Notes: generated by a model from the letters alone, not told the origin. A stretch of DNA of 64,000 nucleotides from Hoylesella buccalis ATCC 35310 (GCF_000177075.1 NZ_ADEG01000058.1:96971-160970); one strand, 5' to 3'. Counted from the first letter of the stretch, positions 1 to 8,252 are shown. Numbers and translations are program-made.

Positions 1-351
1 TTGCTGATAGCTCACAAAGTCAATCATCATATTGGTCTCGTAATAGCACACCGTGATGGTCACGTCGCGCTTGTGGATGATACCCAGAGGAACCGTTGTG
101 TAGGGCGTGCGCGAGCGTATCTCTTTGACGTAGGGGATACGCAGGATGATGAGCATCCAGCCATCGTCATATTCGTAACGGGCACGCTCGTCGGTATCGC
201 TGACGTCTTGCAAGAAATAATCGGGTATTTGGAAACGTTCTTCCAGCTCTTGTTGGTCTTCCTCTGTTGGACAGGTCACCTGAATCCAGCAATTAGGCTG
301 CCATTCCTCGATGGGCCTAAGTATTTCGTTGATGTTCCAGTAAGTTCTCAT
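1..351 (-). CDS. corA: CorA-type divalent cation (Mg2+/Co2+) transporter, 5' part only
   Basis: The first 117 codons are visible; the gene runs off the left edge of the window. The ATG at 349-351 opens a protein starting MRTYWNINEILRPIEEW with a soluble, acidic alpha/beta segment (around residues 27-60: CPTEEDQQELEERF, then IPDYFLQDVSDTDERARYE) that resembles the cytoplasmic N-domain of CorA-family channels. In that family the N-domain senses Mg2+ and the two C-terminal membrane helices, ending with a GMN motif, form the pore; those parts are outside the window. A -7 box (TATCTTTG on the minus strand, 542-549) lies about 190 bases upstream, leaving an unusually long leader with two clear stems. 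Family assignment is from the N-domain only, so a non-transporting relative cannot be excluded. Confidence 0.75.
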   Translation of the reverse strand, partial: MRTYWNINEILRPIEEWQPNCWIQVTCPTEEDQQELEERFQIPDYFLQDVSDTDERARYEYDDGWMLIILRIPYVKEIRSRTPYTTVPLGIIHKRDVTITVCYYETNMMIDFVSYQQ

Positions 352-355
352 TTTC

Positions 356-549
356 GCTAATCTCCATGGTTCATGGGGTCGAAGATTAGCCTCCTGGAGA
401 CTACTCTTCTACCTTTCGTTACTTTTTTCCGAATGATAGTCGTCCATAAATTGTTGTTAATAATAAACTTTTACCTGTCCGACAGGTTCCCAAACTCTTG
501 TTGGAGGAAAAGGAATCTGCCGTCGGACAATGAAGTGTTTGCAAAGATA
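356..549 (-). promoter_or_regulatory. Long structured leader and -7 box upstream of the corA-like gene
   Basis: Read on the minus strand, a TATCTTTG -7 box (542-549) is followed by a stem pairing 522-529 with 476-483 (TGTCCGAC/GTCGGACA), continued inward by 512-517 with 485-490. A second 8-bp stem pairs 383-390 with 356-363 (GCTAATCT/AGATTAGC) and ends 4 bases before the start codon, where it could hide the ribosome entry site. No good -33 box was seen. Leaders of Mg transporter genes are known regulatory sites in other bacteria; a regulatory role here is inference. Confidence 0.45.
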
Positions 550-1237
550 AGCAAAAAAAATGATAAAAGCTGTTGAGTGACATAAAATTATTTATCAACT
601 GCATGGCACTTTTATTTAAGGGGGAGATAGTTAAACAACGTACATAGAGGTAGATTCGTTGTTGACACAAAAAAAGGGATTGATTTTTTCAGCAAGCTAC
701 CTTAATTAAATAAAGGAGCCGCGTTCCAAAAGTCTTCCGCTCTTGTTGGAACATGATGAAATAGCTCCCTTCATTTTGTCTGCAAGTCTGGAAAAGCATC
801 ACTTGATGTTGACGAAAGGTGATGAATCACGCCCCTATAATTTTGCATCGATCATCTTTTTTCTTGACAAACACCTCGCTGTGTTTACAATATTTATCAG
901 TAGGTTGACAACCAGTCGCAAATACGCTCAAAATGAACGAGTTTTGTAATTTGTTGTTTTACAATGTGTTAGGTATATTGCGGTGATTTTTAGCCCTCAT
1001 AGTTGCCAGTTTTGTTTATTAAAGCATTGTTATTGTACCGCAATAAGCATGCTTTTAAAGCTCAATGTCATGCATTTTGCCATTCAAAAGCGTGTTTCTT
1101 GTAGCATCATCTTGATGCTTTTGGGGTATAATTGTGAGTTTTTCAGTCAAGAATTAAGGTTTATGCTCCCTGTAGGCCTATTGATTTTTTCTGGAAGCCC
1201 CATTCATCATGACTAATTTTATTGTCATCTTATCGGA
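550..1237. other. Gene-free AT-rich spacer holding a 22-bp-periodic array
   Basis: Nearly 700 bases with no ORF that looks coding; the short frames here have no ribosome site or recognisable protein. It holds a 7-bp inverted repeat (GTTCCAA/TTGGAAC, around 723-752), a lone TAATTTTG box at 838-845, a copy of the CGCAAATACGCTCAAAATG module (917-935) and the 22-bp-periodic array listed separately. Confidence 0.6.
999..1130. repeat. 22-bp-periodic degenerate array, locus 1 (5-6 units)
   Basis: Units begin at 999 (weak), 1021, 1043, 1065, 1087 and 1109, each exactly 22 bases. They share A-rich starts, a CAT/GCAT core near positions 4-7, a T-run at positions 10-13 often followed by G, and mostly end in CA. 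The best unit core is AAGCATGCTTTT (1045-1056). The last eight positions before the closing CA vary most. Confidence 0.65.
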
Positions 1238-1318
1238 CAAAAAACGCCACCCCGTCTCTTCTTAGTGGTGGATGATTCTTTTATCATCTTTACGCCTAAC
1301 CCAAGAAGAGACGGGGTG
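1238..1318 (-). terminator. Intrinsic terminator of the M6 peptidase gene
   Basis: A perfect 16-bp stem (1248-1263 with 1303-1318, CACCCCGTCTCTTCTT) is followed on the minus strand by CGTTTTTTG. The loop carries a smaller hairpin (GATGAT/ATCATC). It lies about 20 bases past the peptidase stop codon. Confidence 0.85.
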
Positions 1319-1336
1319 TCATATACGGACTTTTTG

Positions 1337-3097
1337 TTATTTTACCACGACTTTACGCGTAGTGCCATCCGATAAGTTCAGAAGATACAGGCCGTGGGGC
1401 AGACCGTTGAGCTGCGTTGTGGACATTCGCTGCCCCCGCATGTTATAAATGGAAACGATTGTTGCAGTGGCGTTGCCGTTGAACGCAGGCTCTATTCCTG
1501 CCGTGTTGAAATGCGGGTCGGGTAAATAGTTGAAGCTGATGAGGCCGTTAGCGTCTTTTCTGATGTTCAACACCTTATTATATAGTACATAATTGTTGTC
1601 CCAGTTGGCGTTGTAAAGCGTTAGCGCAGGTGTGCTGTTAGCCGTCAAACTGTCGCGTTCTCCCAGCGGATAGGTGTCGCGGTCAGCGTTGCCGTAGCTG
1701 GCATCGGCCGGAACGATGGTCAGTCGTTGGTGCGTGTTGTACTGTTTCTGTTCGGTGTTGTTCACCATGTTGTACGCCCACAGTTTCGCATCATAGTCAA
1801 CATGAAGCACCAGCAGACCACTTTTGGGCAGATAGGAGTCCCATTTACTACGTCCTTTGTTCTCTAACAAATAGTATTCATCATGGTTCTGCGGGTTGTA
1901 GATGGCGTATGCCTCGCCGCCTTCCAGCAGAGGTTTCATGCCGGTAACGTGCTGGGGCTCATGTTCTAAGACCGTATAATCCAACCAGCCAGCAAAGTTT
2001 TTCTCGTAACTGGTATAGGCGGGTGGTACCCATCCGATACCTAAAGGACCGTTATAGCTGCCACTGGCCATGATGTCCCAGTCGCCTGTGCCATAGTTTT
2101 TTGATTTTCCGGTATCGTAAAAGTCGGGTATTCCCAGACAATGCGAAAACTCGTGACAGATGACACCGATGCCCATAAGGGTGTTGCGCACGCGCCCTAT
2201 GCCCGTTCCGGTGTAATATTCGTACAGCTCGTTGCTGCATGCGTAGGTGTTGATTTTTACCCCATCCAGCACTAAGTTCTTGCTTTTGATGTTGAATTCG
2301 TGAGGCCAGATGGTTTCTGGCTTCGCCGATGTGGCCTGTCCATAGCCGGCATAGATCACAACTATTTGGTCTACAACACCGTCATTATCCCAGTCGTAGT
2401 CCCGAAAGTCAACTTTTTCGTTGACCGCTTGGCAGGCTTCGACAATCATTTCAGAAACTCTCACGTCGATTTGACCGTCTTTATCTCCGCCGTAATAAGC
2501 AAGGGTATGCTTGAGTTGCACAGGCCCCATGACATCAAAAGAGAGGTCGAACCGTCCGTTGCTTTGGTCATAAAAATAATCATGGACGCTGCCAACGCCT
2601 CCATAGTCTTTGTATCCCGATTTGTTAACGATGTCGTCAAACACTTTCTGCGGGTCTTCGTCCCTGAAGGTCTTGTCGCTGAAGTTCGCCAAGATGATAA
2701 GGCCTTTTTTCTTTCCCGCATACTGATTCTTGCGCATAGCTGGTAGTTTGTTTAACTGGTACAGTCGGGTAGGAGCCTTCTCGCGCAGCGGTTCTATCTC
2801 TTGGACGGTGCGGATGTTCTTTTTCTCAACGGCTGTTCTCAGGGAAGCTTCGTGCGCCAGGATGTTGGAGGAAACCAATTTGTCCTTCTCAATCTTCGCA
2901 TAGAAAAAGTTGTTGTCACGCTGGACCAGTGGAACCTGGTCGTCTGTCAAGAAATAATGCAGGTGCTCATCGCCCACCATAAGTACGCGGATGGTCGAAC
3001 CATCACGTTGGGTGTAGGTTCTCCACATTTTTTTCGCTGGGATGGCATGGGCTATCGTCGTTGCAATAAGCAAGCATGAAAGTAGGATGGATCTCAT
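1337..3097 (-). CDS. Secreted M6-family metallopeptidase with C-terminal sorting-like domain
   Basis: 586-residue exported protease. The start at 3097 (MRSILLSCLLIATTIAHA) gives a clean signal peptide; a longer in-frame extension upstream lacks one and overlaps a TAATTTTG -7 box at 3118-3125. The zinc site HEFSHCLG lies near residue 315, with GIPDFYD just after, as in immune-inhibitor-A-like M6 peptidases. The N-terminal ~100 residues probably form a propeptide. The last ~50 residues (VSIYNMRGQRM ... LPHGLYLLNL ... KVVVK) resemble a type IX secretion C-terminal sorting domain, so the enzyme is likely delivered to the cell surface or medium; that export route is inferred. It stands alone, flanked by its own strong terminator. 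Confidence 0.85.
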   Translation of the reverse strand: MRSILLSCLLIATTIAHAIPAKKMWRTYTQRDGSTIRVLMVGDEHLHYFLTDDQVPLVQRDNNFFYAKIEKDKLVSSNILAHEASLRTAVEKKNIRTVQEIEPLREKAPTRLYQLNKLPAMRKNQYAGKKKGLIILANFSDKTFRDEDPQKVFDDIVNKSGYKDYGGVGSVHDYFYDQSNGRFDLSFDVMGPVQLKHTLAYYGGDKDGQIDVRVSEMIVEACQAVNEKVDFRDYDWDNDGVVDQIVVIYAGYGQATSAKPETIWPHEFNIKSKNLVLDGVKINTYACSNELYEYYTGTGIGRVRNTLMGIGVICHEFSHCLGIPDFYDTGKSKNYGTGDWDIMASGSYNGPLGIGWVPPAYTSYEKNFAGWLDYTVLEHEPQHVTGMKPLLEGGEAYAIYNPQNHDEYYLLENKGRSKWDSYLPKSGLLVLHVDYDAKLWAYNMVNNTEQKQYNTHQRLTIVPADASYGNADRDTYPLGERDSLTANSTPALTLYNANWDNNYVLYNKVLNIRKDANGLISFNYLPDPHFNTAGIEPAFNGNATATIVSIYNMRGQRMSTTQLNGLPHGLYLLNLSDGTTRKVVVK

Positions 3098-3309
3098 CTT
3101 TTTGGGTCTTTTGCGTGCAAAATTACATGTTTTTTTCCGAACTTCAAGCCAATTGTAGCGCAAAACCAACTCCCAAGATGGCTTCCCACCAACTTGCATT
3201 GCCGTCAGAGAGGTCGTGTTGTGTTTGGCAAATCTGCAAATCGTAAATGATACAGCTTACGATATTCCATCATGATGGAAGAGGTTATATTTTAGTGAAT
3301 ACAAGGAAA

Positions 3310-3355
3310 CACAATGAAGGCTGAATTTCGAGTGAGGAATTCAGCCTTCATTGTG
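3310..3355. terminator. Perfect 18-bp hairpin between the DUF4139 and M6 peptidase genes
   Basis: 3310-3327 is the exact reverse complement of 3338-3355 (CACAATGAAGGCTGAATT), with a 10-base loop. It lies about 180 bases past the DUF4139 stop and about 210 bases before the peptidase start. On the minus strand it is followed by TTTCCTTG, a weak U-tract, so it may terminate, stabilise a 3' end or be a small repeat. The rest of 3098-3533 shows only AT-rich sequence. Confidence 0.6.
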
Positions 3356-3533
3356 AAATGTAATAAAGCTTTTAGTGGGCACTCATCATCAATCAAAAAG
3401 TCAAGGTAGTAAAACGAAAGGTATATGACTATTGATGTGATGAGTTGCTAACTTTAAAACTCTTTGCCCTATACAATCAGCGTGTGTGCAATGAATAGAT
3501 GAACTTTAAAAATCAAGTACTCAAATTTTCTCC

Positions 3534-5414
3534 TTATTCTATAGTGAGTTGACGGTATTTGTCATACTTCACCTGATAGCCAAGCGACAGCTTTTTAACT
3601 TCACCTGGAGCAAGCGTCAGCTTCCAGACTACCTGTCCGTTCAGCTTGTCGAGTTGTCCGCCACTTAGTTCCTGAGGCGTGACGGTGATGCTTGAATTTC
3701 TCGAAACGGGCAGTTGGTCGTAAATACTGATGACCACTTGTTCGGCTCGGGCATTGCGTAAGCTGATTTCCCAGTTCATGGTTTGCACTCTGCTGCTACC
3801 CAGTAGTCTGCGGGAGGTGTTGTTCTTGATGAGTTTACGCTCGATGTGGATGCCGTTGTCGCGCCCCATGGCGAGGTGGAGGGTATCGCTTTGTTGGTCG
3901 GGATTGAGGATGGTTTTGCCCACATAGCTGTTGTCGAAGAACACGGTGGCCTCTCCCTGAATAAGGTTCAGCTCGTTCCAGCCAGTGGCATCAGCCACGA
4001 GGAAAGCGCTCTTGTCAATTTTGGGAACGCCCTTGTAAGCATAGGTGGTGGGTAATTGGTATTTGCCTATCTGGCAACTCACGGGCTTGTTGTTGGAGAG
4101 AATGGTCAGCGGATGCCCTATCTCAAACTCGTATCCAAACTTGGCAGCAGTGGAACTAACATCCATGCTGTTTTCATCAGCGATGCTTTCGGCCTTCACC
4201 TCCCTGTCGGCCTTTATCACTGGAGCTGTAAATTTCGCGTTCGATCTCGTGCTTTTGCTTCCAAATCCCTTGACCACCACTTCTTCCAATGCCAGTTTGT
4301 TATTCTCCATGCGGAAGTCGAGGCGGTTTCCTGTGGCTTGCTTCACTTGTGTTACCATACCAATATAGCTCGCTTCCACGTTGCGATTGCCATTGGGCAA
4401 CGTGAGCGTGTAGTGTCCGTCAATGTCGCTTACGGTGCCGATGGTGGTGCCTTTCACTTTGATGGTGGCGCCGATGACGGGATTGTCTTCCTCGTCGGTG
4501 ATAGTGCCAGAGATGCGATTGTTATCTATACCAAAGTCGTAGGTGGGTGCGGCGAGGTCATAGTCGAGCCAATAAGTCTTTAGCTCAGGCGACACATTGC
4601 TGCGATTTGGATTGGCCGACGACAGTGTGACGGGCACGTTGCGCCAGTCTTCATTGGTTTGTTGTGTGATGTTGGCTTTGTAGGTGAGTTGCAGGGGAGC
4701 CGCAGTGCTGCTTGAACGGAGTTCGTAGGTGGGGTACCATGACGCCCCATTGACGTAGTAGACAAAGGTGAAGTTGGCGTTAGAAGCTCGCGGAGCATCA
4801 ACCTTGACATCGATTACGGTGAGCCGTTTGGTATTGAGTCCGGCGATGGAGTCTATAACTTCTTGTTGTTTTTCCACATTGTGGTTGGCCTGCTGCTCTT
4901 CTTCGTTGAGATCGATGAGCCGCTTGTTGATGGCCATGGTTTCGTCATAATAATATTGGTTGAGCTGCTTGATGGCTTCGAGGGGTGTCGCAACGGTGCG
5001 TGCAGCTGTGGAACTGTTGGTTTTCACCATCTCCAGTTGCGACTTCATGACCGTTCGCTTGGCTTTTACCTCAGCCTGGCGGTTGCGTGCTTTCTTTAGT
5101 GCAGCTTCGGCAGCACGCAGCTGTTCGGAAAGCATGGCACTGTCGGGACGAATGAATCGCTGACTGACGCCAAGTATTGTCACATTGCCTTCGGCCTTGA
5201 CCTGTATGCTGTTGACGTCTATGTAGGGCGATAGCCCTGTGAAACTGAGCGTCTGTTCGCCGGCTTGCAGGGCCACTTGTTTGTGACGGTATACCTGTGC
5301 GCCTTTGGAAAAGATGGTTACCTTGTCGAGATTGGGCATCATTCGGCCTTGTGCCGATGCGTCTATGGACAAGACAGTAAGGAACAATAAGAGAATAAAG
5401 GTCTTGGTTTTCAT
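3534..5414 (-). CDS. DUF4139/DUF4140 (MuiA-like) protein with inserted carboxypeptidase-regulatory-like domain
   Basis: 626-residue exported protein. The start MKTKTFILLLFLTVLSIDASAQ (5414) gives a signal peptide and sits just after a good promoter; the longer frame runs through that promoter. Residues ~30-130 match the DUF4140 N-domain, followed by a coiled-coil stretch (LRAAEAALKKARNRQAEVKAK) and the DUF4139 domain to the C-terminus. Between them, around residues 300-390, lies a CarboxypepD_reg-like beta-sandwich (ISGTITDEEDNPVIGATIKV, TIGTVSDIDGHYTLTLP) followed by LEEVVVKGFGSKS, which resembles the segment preceding TonB-receptor plugs. DUF4139 proteins (mucoidy inhibitor A family) are of unknown biochemical role. 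It is monocistronic. Confidence 0.85.
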   Translation of the reverse strand: MKTKTFILLLFLTVLSIDASAQGRMMPNLDKVTIFSKGAQVYRHKQVALQAGEQTLSFTGLSPYIDVNSIQVKAEGNVTILGVSQRFIRPDSAMLSEQLRAAEAALKKARNRQAEVKAKRTVMKSQLEMVKTNSSTAARTVATPLEAIKQLNQYYYDETMAINKRLIDLNEEEQQANHNVEKQQEVIDSIAGLNTKRLTVIDVKVDAPRASNANFTFVYYVNGASWYPTYELRSSSTAAPLQLTYKANITQQTNEDWRNVPVTLSSANPNRSNVSPELKTYWLDYDLAAPTYDFGIDNNRISGTITDEEDNPVIGATIKVKGTTIGTVSDIDGHYTLTLPNGNRNVEASYIGMVTQVKQATGNRLDFRMENNKLALEEVVVKGFGSKSTRSNAKFTAPVIKADREVKAESIADENSMDVSSTAAKFGYEFEIGHPLTILSNNKPVSCQIGKYQLPTTYAYKGVPKIDKSAFLVADATGWNELNLIQGEATVFFDNSYVGKTILNPDQQSDTLHLAMGRDNGIHIERKLIKNNTSRRLLGSSRVQTMNWEISLRNARAEQVVISIYDQLPVSRNSSITVTPQELSGGQLDKLNGQVVWKLTLAPGEVKKLSLGYQVKYDKYRQLTIE

Positions 5415-5441
5415 CGCTTTCCGTTTGATGTTGTTACTTCG

Positions 5442-5474
5442 CAAAAGTAAAGAAAAAAAACAAATCGAGACAAA
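5442..5474 (-). promoter_or_regulatory. Promoter of the DUF4139 gene
   Basis: On the minus strand TTTG (5471-5474), 21 bases, then TACTTTTG (5442-5449), matching the Bacteroidota -33/-7 pattern, 28 bases before the chosen ATG. Confidence 0.75.
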
Positions 5475-5633
5475 TTTACTGATATAATTTTTTATGTTTG
5501 GAACGCAAAAAGCCACGCCTGGTGGAAAAGCTTGGCATTCGTGTGTTGTCTCAGACGCATTCTTCAAAAGGAGATAGCTGTGACCATAGATAAAGACAAA
5601 TATGTCGTAAGTAGTGAACTTTTGTAAGATTTA

Positions 5634-5665
5634 TTTGATAGATTCAACTTTTTTTTGTAATTTTG
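5634..5665 (+). promoter_or_regulatory. Promoter of the rhodanese lipoprotein gene
   Basis: TTTG (5634-5637), a 20-base gap, then TAATTTTG (5658-5665). The ATG follows 24 bases later. Confidence 0.75.
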
Positions 5666-5689
5666 AGATGATTAAGAGTAACTAAACGG

Positions 5690-6079
5690 ATGAATAATTT
5701 ATTGAAAGGTCTTATTATCGTGATATTTAGTACGCTATTTGGAAGCTGTTCCAGTCATCAAGGAATCGAGTCTGTAACAGCAGACGAGTTTGAAAACGCC
5801 CTCTACGACGGACATGTACAATTGCTGGATGTGCGTTCGGCCGAGGAATATGCGCAGGGACACATCGCCAATGCGGAAAATATTGACGTGCAACAGCCTG
5901 ACTTTATTGAGAAGGCGCAGGCAAAGTTGGATCACACTAATCCAGTGTATGTCTATTGTCGTTCAGGCAAACGCAGCATGTTGGCCGCTCAAAAACTAGC
6001 CAAGGCTGGCTTTAAGGTGGTTAATCTCCGTGACGGTATCGTGGGTTGGGAAGACGCAGGCAAACCTGTTCTTCCCTAA
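5690..6079 (+). CDS. Rhodanese-like domain lipoprotein
   Basis: 129 residues. A lipoprotein signal peptide ends in FGSC (Cys20), so the protein is probably anchored in an envelope membrane. The single rhodanese domain carries LLDVRSAEEYAQGHI (near residues 45-59) and the active-site loop YCRSGKRS with Cys90, followed by GFKVVNLRDGIVGW. Rhodanese domains carry persulfide sulfur on this cysteine; a sulfur-transfer or thiol-redox role in the envelope is likely, but no partner is encoded beside it. It is transcribed alone from the promoter just upstream. Similar short periplasmic rhodaneses are common in this phylum and mostly uncharacterised. Confidence 0.9.
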   Translation: MNNLLKGLIIVIFSTLFGSCSSHQGIESVTADEFENALYDGHVQLLDVRSAEEYAQGHIANAENIDVQQPDFIEKAQAKLDHTNPVYVYCRSGKRSMLAAQKLAKAGFKVVNLRDGIVGWEDAGKPVLP

Positions 6080-6242
6080 AGGGGGCAGGTGCCGGATGGA
6101 ATGAATGTTGTTCTGGATGAAGAGTTGCATTCATCTTGCAGGATGACTTTACCCTGGTTCTTCTTCAACCGTCTGGCCATGTAACTGATGGTCGCATGGA
6201 ACGGAACTATAAGAAATTTGTATCAATTTAAAAATAAAAATT

Positions 6243-6488
6243 ATGTTTGGACTTATTGGATCAATTATTATTGGTTGTTTGGCTGGCTTTATTGCTGGTA
6301 AGATTATGCGTGGTGGCGGTTTCGGCTTTTGGATGAACCTGTTGCTGGGTATCGTTGGCGGTGTTGTTGGTGGCTGGACGCTGAGCCTGTTGAACATCTC
6401 TTGGGGTGGAACCATTGGCTCTTTAGGAACAGCTGTAGTGGGTGCCGTGTTATTACTTTGGATTGCATCACTGTTTAGAAAGTCATAA
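6243..6488 (+). CDS. GlsB/YeaQ/YmgE-family small membrane protein
   Basis: 81 residues and almost wholly hydrophobic, with three membrane segments rich in glycine (IGSIIIGCLAGFIAGKIMRG, LLLGIVGGVVGGW, GTAVVGAVLLLWIASLF). The GFIAGKIMRGGGFGF loop is typical of the transglycosylase-associated/GlsB family, whose members are stress-linked inner-membrane proteins without a known activity. It lies only 3 bases upstream of the YbjQ-family gene, so the two are probably cotranscribed. No clear -33/-7 pair was seen in the 160-base gap upstream. Confidence 0.9.
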   Translation: MFGLIGSIIIGCLAGFIAGKIMRGGGFGFWMNLLLGIVGGVVGGWTLSLLNISWGGTIGSLGTAVVGAVLLLWIASLFRKS

Positions 6489-6491
6489 TAA

Positions 6492-6809
6492 ATGCTGTTA
6501 ACAACAACTCCTACTGTTGAAGGAAGAAAAATCCTGGAGTACAAGGGTGTGGTAACGGGCGAAACCATTATTGGCGCCAATGTATTGAAGGATTTCTTTG
6601 CCGGTATACGCGACGTCATTGGCGGCCGTAGCAATGCTTATGAAAAGGTACTTCGTGAGGCGAAGGACACTTCCTTGCACGAGATGCAAGAACGAGCTGA
6701 GGCTTTGGGTGCCAATGCCATCGTGGGTATTGACATTGATTATGAAACCATTGGGCAGTCTGGGAGCATGTTAATGGTGGCAGTAAGCGGAACAGCGGTG
6801 CTCATTTAG
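6492..6809 (+). CDS. YbjQ/UPF0145 heavy-metal-binding-domain family protein
   Basis: 105 residues, the usual length of the family. It shows the family landmarks [44 protein letters not shown], then [20 protein letters not shown] and a final VSGTAVLI. Members form a pentameric ring in known structures; the biochemical function is unknown despite the metal-binding label. It follows the GlsB-family gene by 3 bases and its stop codon overlaps that of the gene on the opposite strand by 4 bases, so the two transcripts collide tail to tail without any spacer for a terminator. Confidence 0.9.
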   Translation: MLLTTTPTVEGRKILEYKGVVTGETIIGANVLKDFFAGIRDVIGGRSNAYEKVLREAKDTSLHEMQERAEALGANAIVGIDIDYETIGQSGSMLMVAVSGTAVLI

Positions 6810-7402
6810 TGCCGCTTTTCCCGTTGTTCTTGCCTCTCTTGTTCGCGTAACGTTTCGCGGTAGGCCTTTTCTATGGGGTCTTCTGCGGCATCTATCTTGC
6901 GGAATGCCTCTTTCAACTGCCTGAGGTGTTTCATATCTCTCTTCTTCCTAAAGTCGAGCATCTTGGCTAAATCGAACTCAAAGAAGCCATGGGGTGCGTC
7001 ATGGTCTGGTGGCATGTAGGGGCGATTGGCCTTCAGACTGTCAATATTTTGCATGTGCTTTCCCCAAATAGTCACTTCGTCAATACTGTATGTTGCAGGG
7101 AAAAGGAAGACAGTGTCTTTCCTAATTTCTTCTGCAGAGAGTGTTTCTTTCAAGTAGTTGCGTTTGTAGAAAGTGGCACTCTTTGTATTGTAAGGTAAGG
7201 ATATCAGTCCTCTATAGGTGGTTTTTCCAACAAATTTGCCATTTGCATGCACCTCCACGTCGCGGATAGGGATGCGGGTAATGGCGTCACACACCAAACA
7301 TTGCTGTGCCTGGAGCTTCATTACGCCAAGCAATAATGCGGTGGCTAAAACAAAAATCCGCCGCAAAATGATGGTATGAGGTAAGTAAGTGTTAGTGGAC
7401 AT
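6806..7402 (-). CDS. Secreted protein of unknown function with carboxypeptidase-regulatory-like fold
   Basis: 198 residues, not recognised beyond the fold. The N-terminus ([20 protein letters not shown]) looks like a signal peptide. Residues ~35-85 ([36 protein letters not shown]) resemble the beta-sandwich found in TonB-receptor N-domains and surface proteins, and VTIWGKHM follows. The C-terminal third is highly charged ([24 protein letters not shown]), probably a helix. The assigned ATG lies inside a 22-bp-periodic repeat, so the true start could be a few codons further in. Its stop overlaps that of the convergent YbjQ gene by 4 bases. Confidence 0.7.
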   Translation of the reverse strand: MSTNTYLPHTIILRRIFVLATALLLGVMKLQAQQCLVCDAITRIPIRDVEVHANGKFVGKTTYRGLISLPYNTKSATFYKRNYLKETLSAEEIRKDTVFLFPATYSIDEVTIWGKHMQNIDSLKANRPYMPPDHDAPHGFFEFDLAKMLDFRKKRDMKHLRQLKEAFRKIDAAEDPIEKAYRETLREQERQEQREKRH

Positions 7403-7489
7403 CTTACATTTTGTTGGTAGTCATTATACATTTTACCAGTAGTCACCCAACATTTTGTAGGTGGACATCTTACATTTTACCTTTCTTGA
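7402..7489. repeat. Four imperfect 22-bp tandem repeats upstream of the secreted-protein gene
   Basis: Units at 7402, 7424, 7446 and 7468 share ACATTTT at the same place and GT(A/G)(G/C) with a closing CA. The first and fourth units are identical over their first ~13 bases. The period equals that of the eight arrays elsewhere in the window but the core is in a different phase. The repeats fill the whole gap between this gene and the HAD gene and touch the proposed start codon. Confidence 0.7.
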
Positions 7490-7508
7490 CCATTGATTAA
7501 AGCTGGGT

Positions 7509-8246
7509 TTAAACGTGTTTGGCTGCATCTAAAAGCTGTTCCCAGACCGCACAAAACTCAGTCATTTGATGAAAAAGTAGGTCGGCACCTTCTTTTCTAA
7601 GGGTGCTGTCGGGTAGGGGACCACTGTTAATAGCTACCGTAAAGATTTGAGCTGCCACGCCTGCTCGTATGCCCATGGGCGCATTCTCCACCACGATTCC
7701 TTCCCAGGGTTGATGGCTTCCCGTTAGTTGTAAGCCCTTCAAATACGGGTCGGGCGCAGGTTTTCCATGCTTGATGTTATAGGCTGTGACAATATTCTCT
7801 TCAGATACGAAGTGGTGAAAATCGTTCACAAGTCGTTTAATCAATTTCCTTTGCGCACTACCTGTAACAATGCCAATGCTCAATCCGCTCTTCTTTATCT
7901 TGCTCATGAGGTTGAGTACCCCGTCAAATATGGGTGCTTCGGGCATTTGATGAAACAGTCTGCCTTTCTCATCGTACATCTTTTGCGCCTCTTCTTCCGA
8001 GATGTCACGACCTTGTTGTTGTTTAACCATCATCCTGATGGTGTCCACACCCTTCATTCCTTCAGTGGCATACACATCCGCTTCGGTCATATCAAGACCG
8101 AAACTCTTCATCGATTCTTTCCACGCAACGGCGTGATGAGGCATTGAATTGTACAGCACACCGTCCATATCAAAAAGCACGACTTTGGGTTGAAATGCCG
8201 CAAAGTCATGCTTTCTCAAATAATCTTGTATTTCGTTTTCAAACAT
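7509..8246 (-). CDS. HAD-superfamily hydrolase (beta-phosphoglucomutase-like subgroup)
   Basis: 245 residues, full length. It shows the four HAD motifs in order: motif I FDMDGVLYNS (Asp nucleophile near residue 26), motif II GIVTGS, the conserved lysine in KHGKPAPDPYL, and the acidic motif VVENAPMG. The helical cap between motif I and II places it in subfamily I. Such enzymes hydrolyse or transfer phosphate on small sugars or nucleotides; the exact substrate is not predictable. It is the last gene of a minus-strand run lysS-gpsA-pgi-HAD and starts 6 bases after the pgi stop, so a sugar-phosphate substrate is plausible. Confidence 0.88.
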   Translation of the reverse strand: MFENEIQDYLRKHDFAAFQPKVVLFDMDGVLYNSMPHHAVAWKESMKSFGLDMTEADVYATEGMKGVDTIRMMVKQQQGRDISEEEAQKMYDEKGRLFHQMPEAPIFDGVLNLMSKIKKSGLSIGIVTGSAQRKLIKRLVNDFHHFVSEENIVTAYNIKHGKPAPDPYLKGLQLTGSHQPWEGIVVENAPMGIRAGVAAQIFTVAINSGPLPDSTLRKEGADLLFHQMTEFCAVWEQLLDAAKHV

Positions 8247-8252
8247 TCAATC

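Noticed and set aside
743..1216. Short plus-strand ORFs in the first intergenic region
   Set aside because: AT-rich, no homology-like features or ribosome sites, and they run through the 22-bp array.
6149..6634. 161-codon minus-strand ORF
   Set aside because: Antisense of the GlsB/YeaQ- and YbjQ-family genes; its proline/isoleucine-rich translation mirrors glycine-rich coding DNA.
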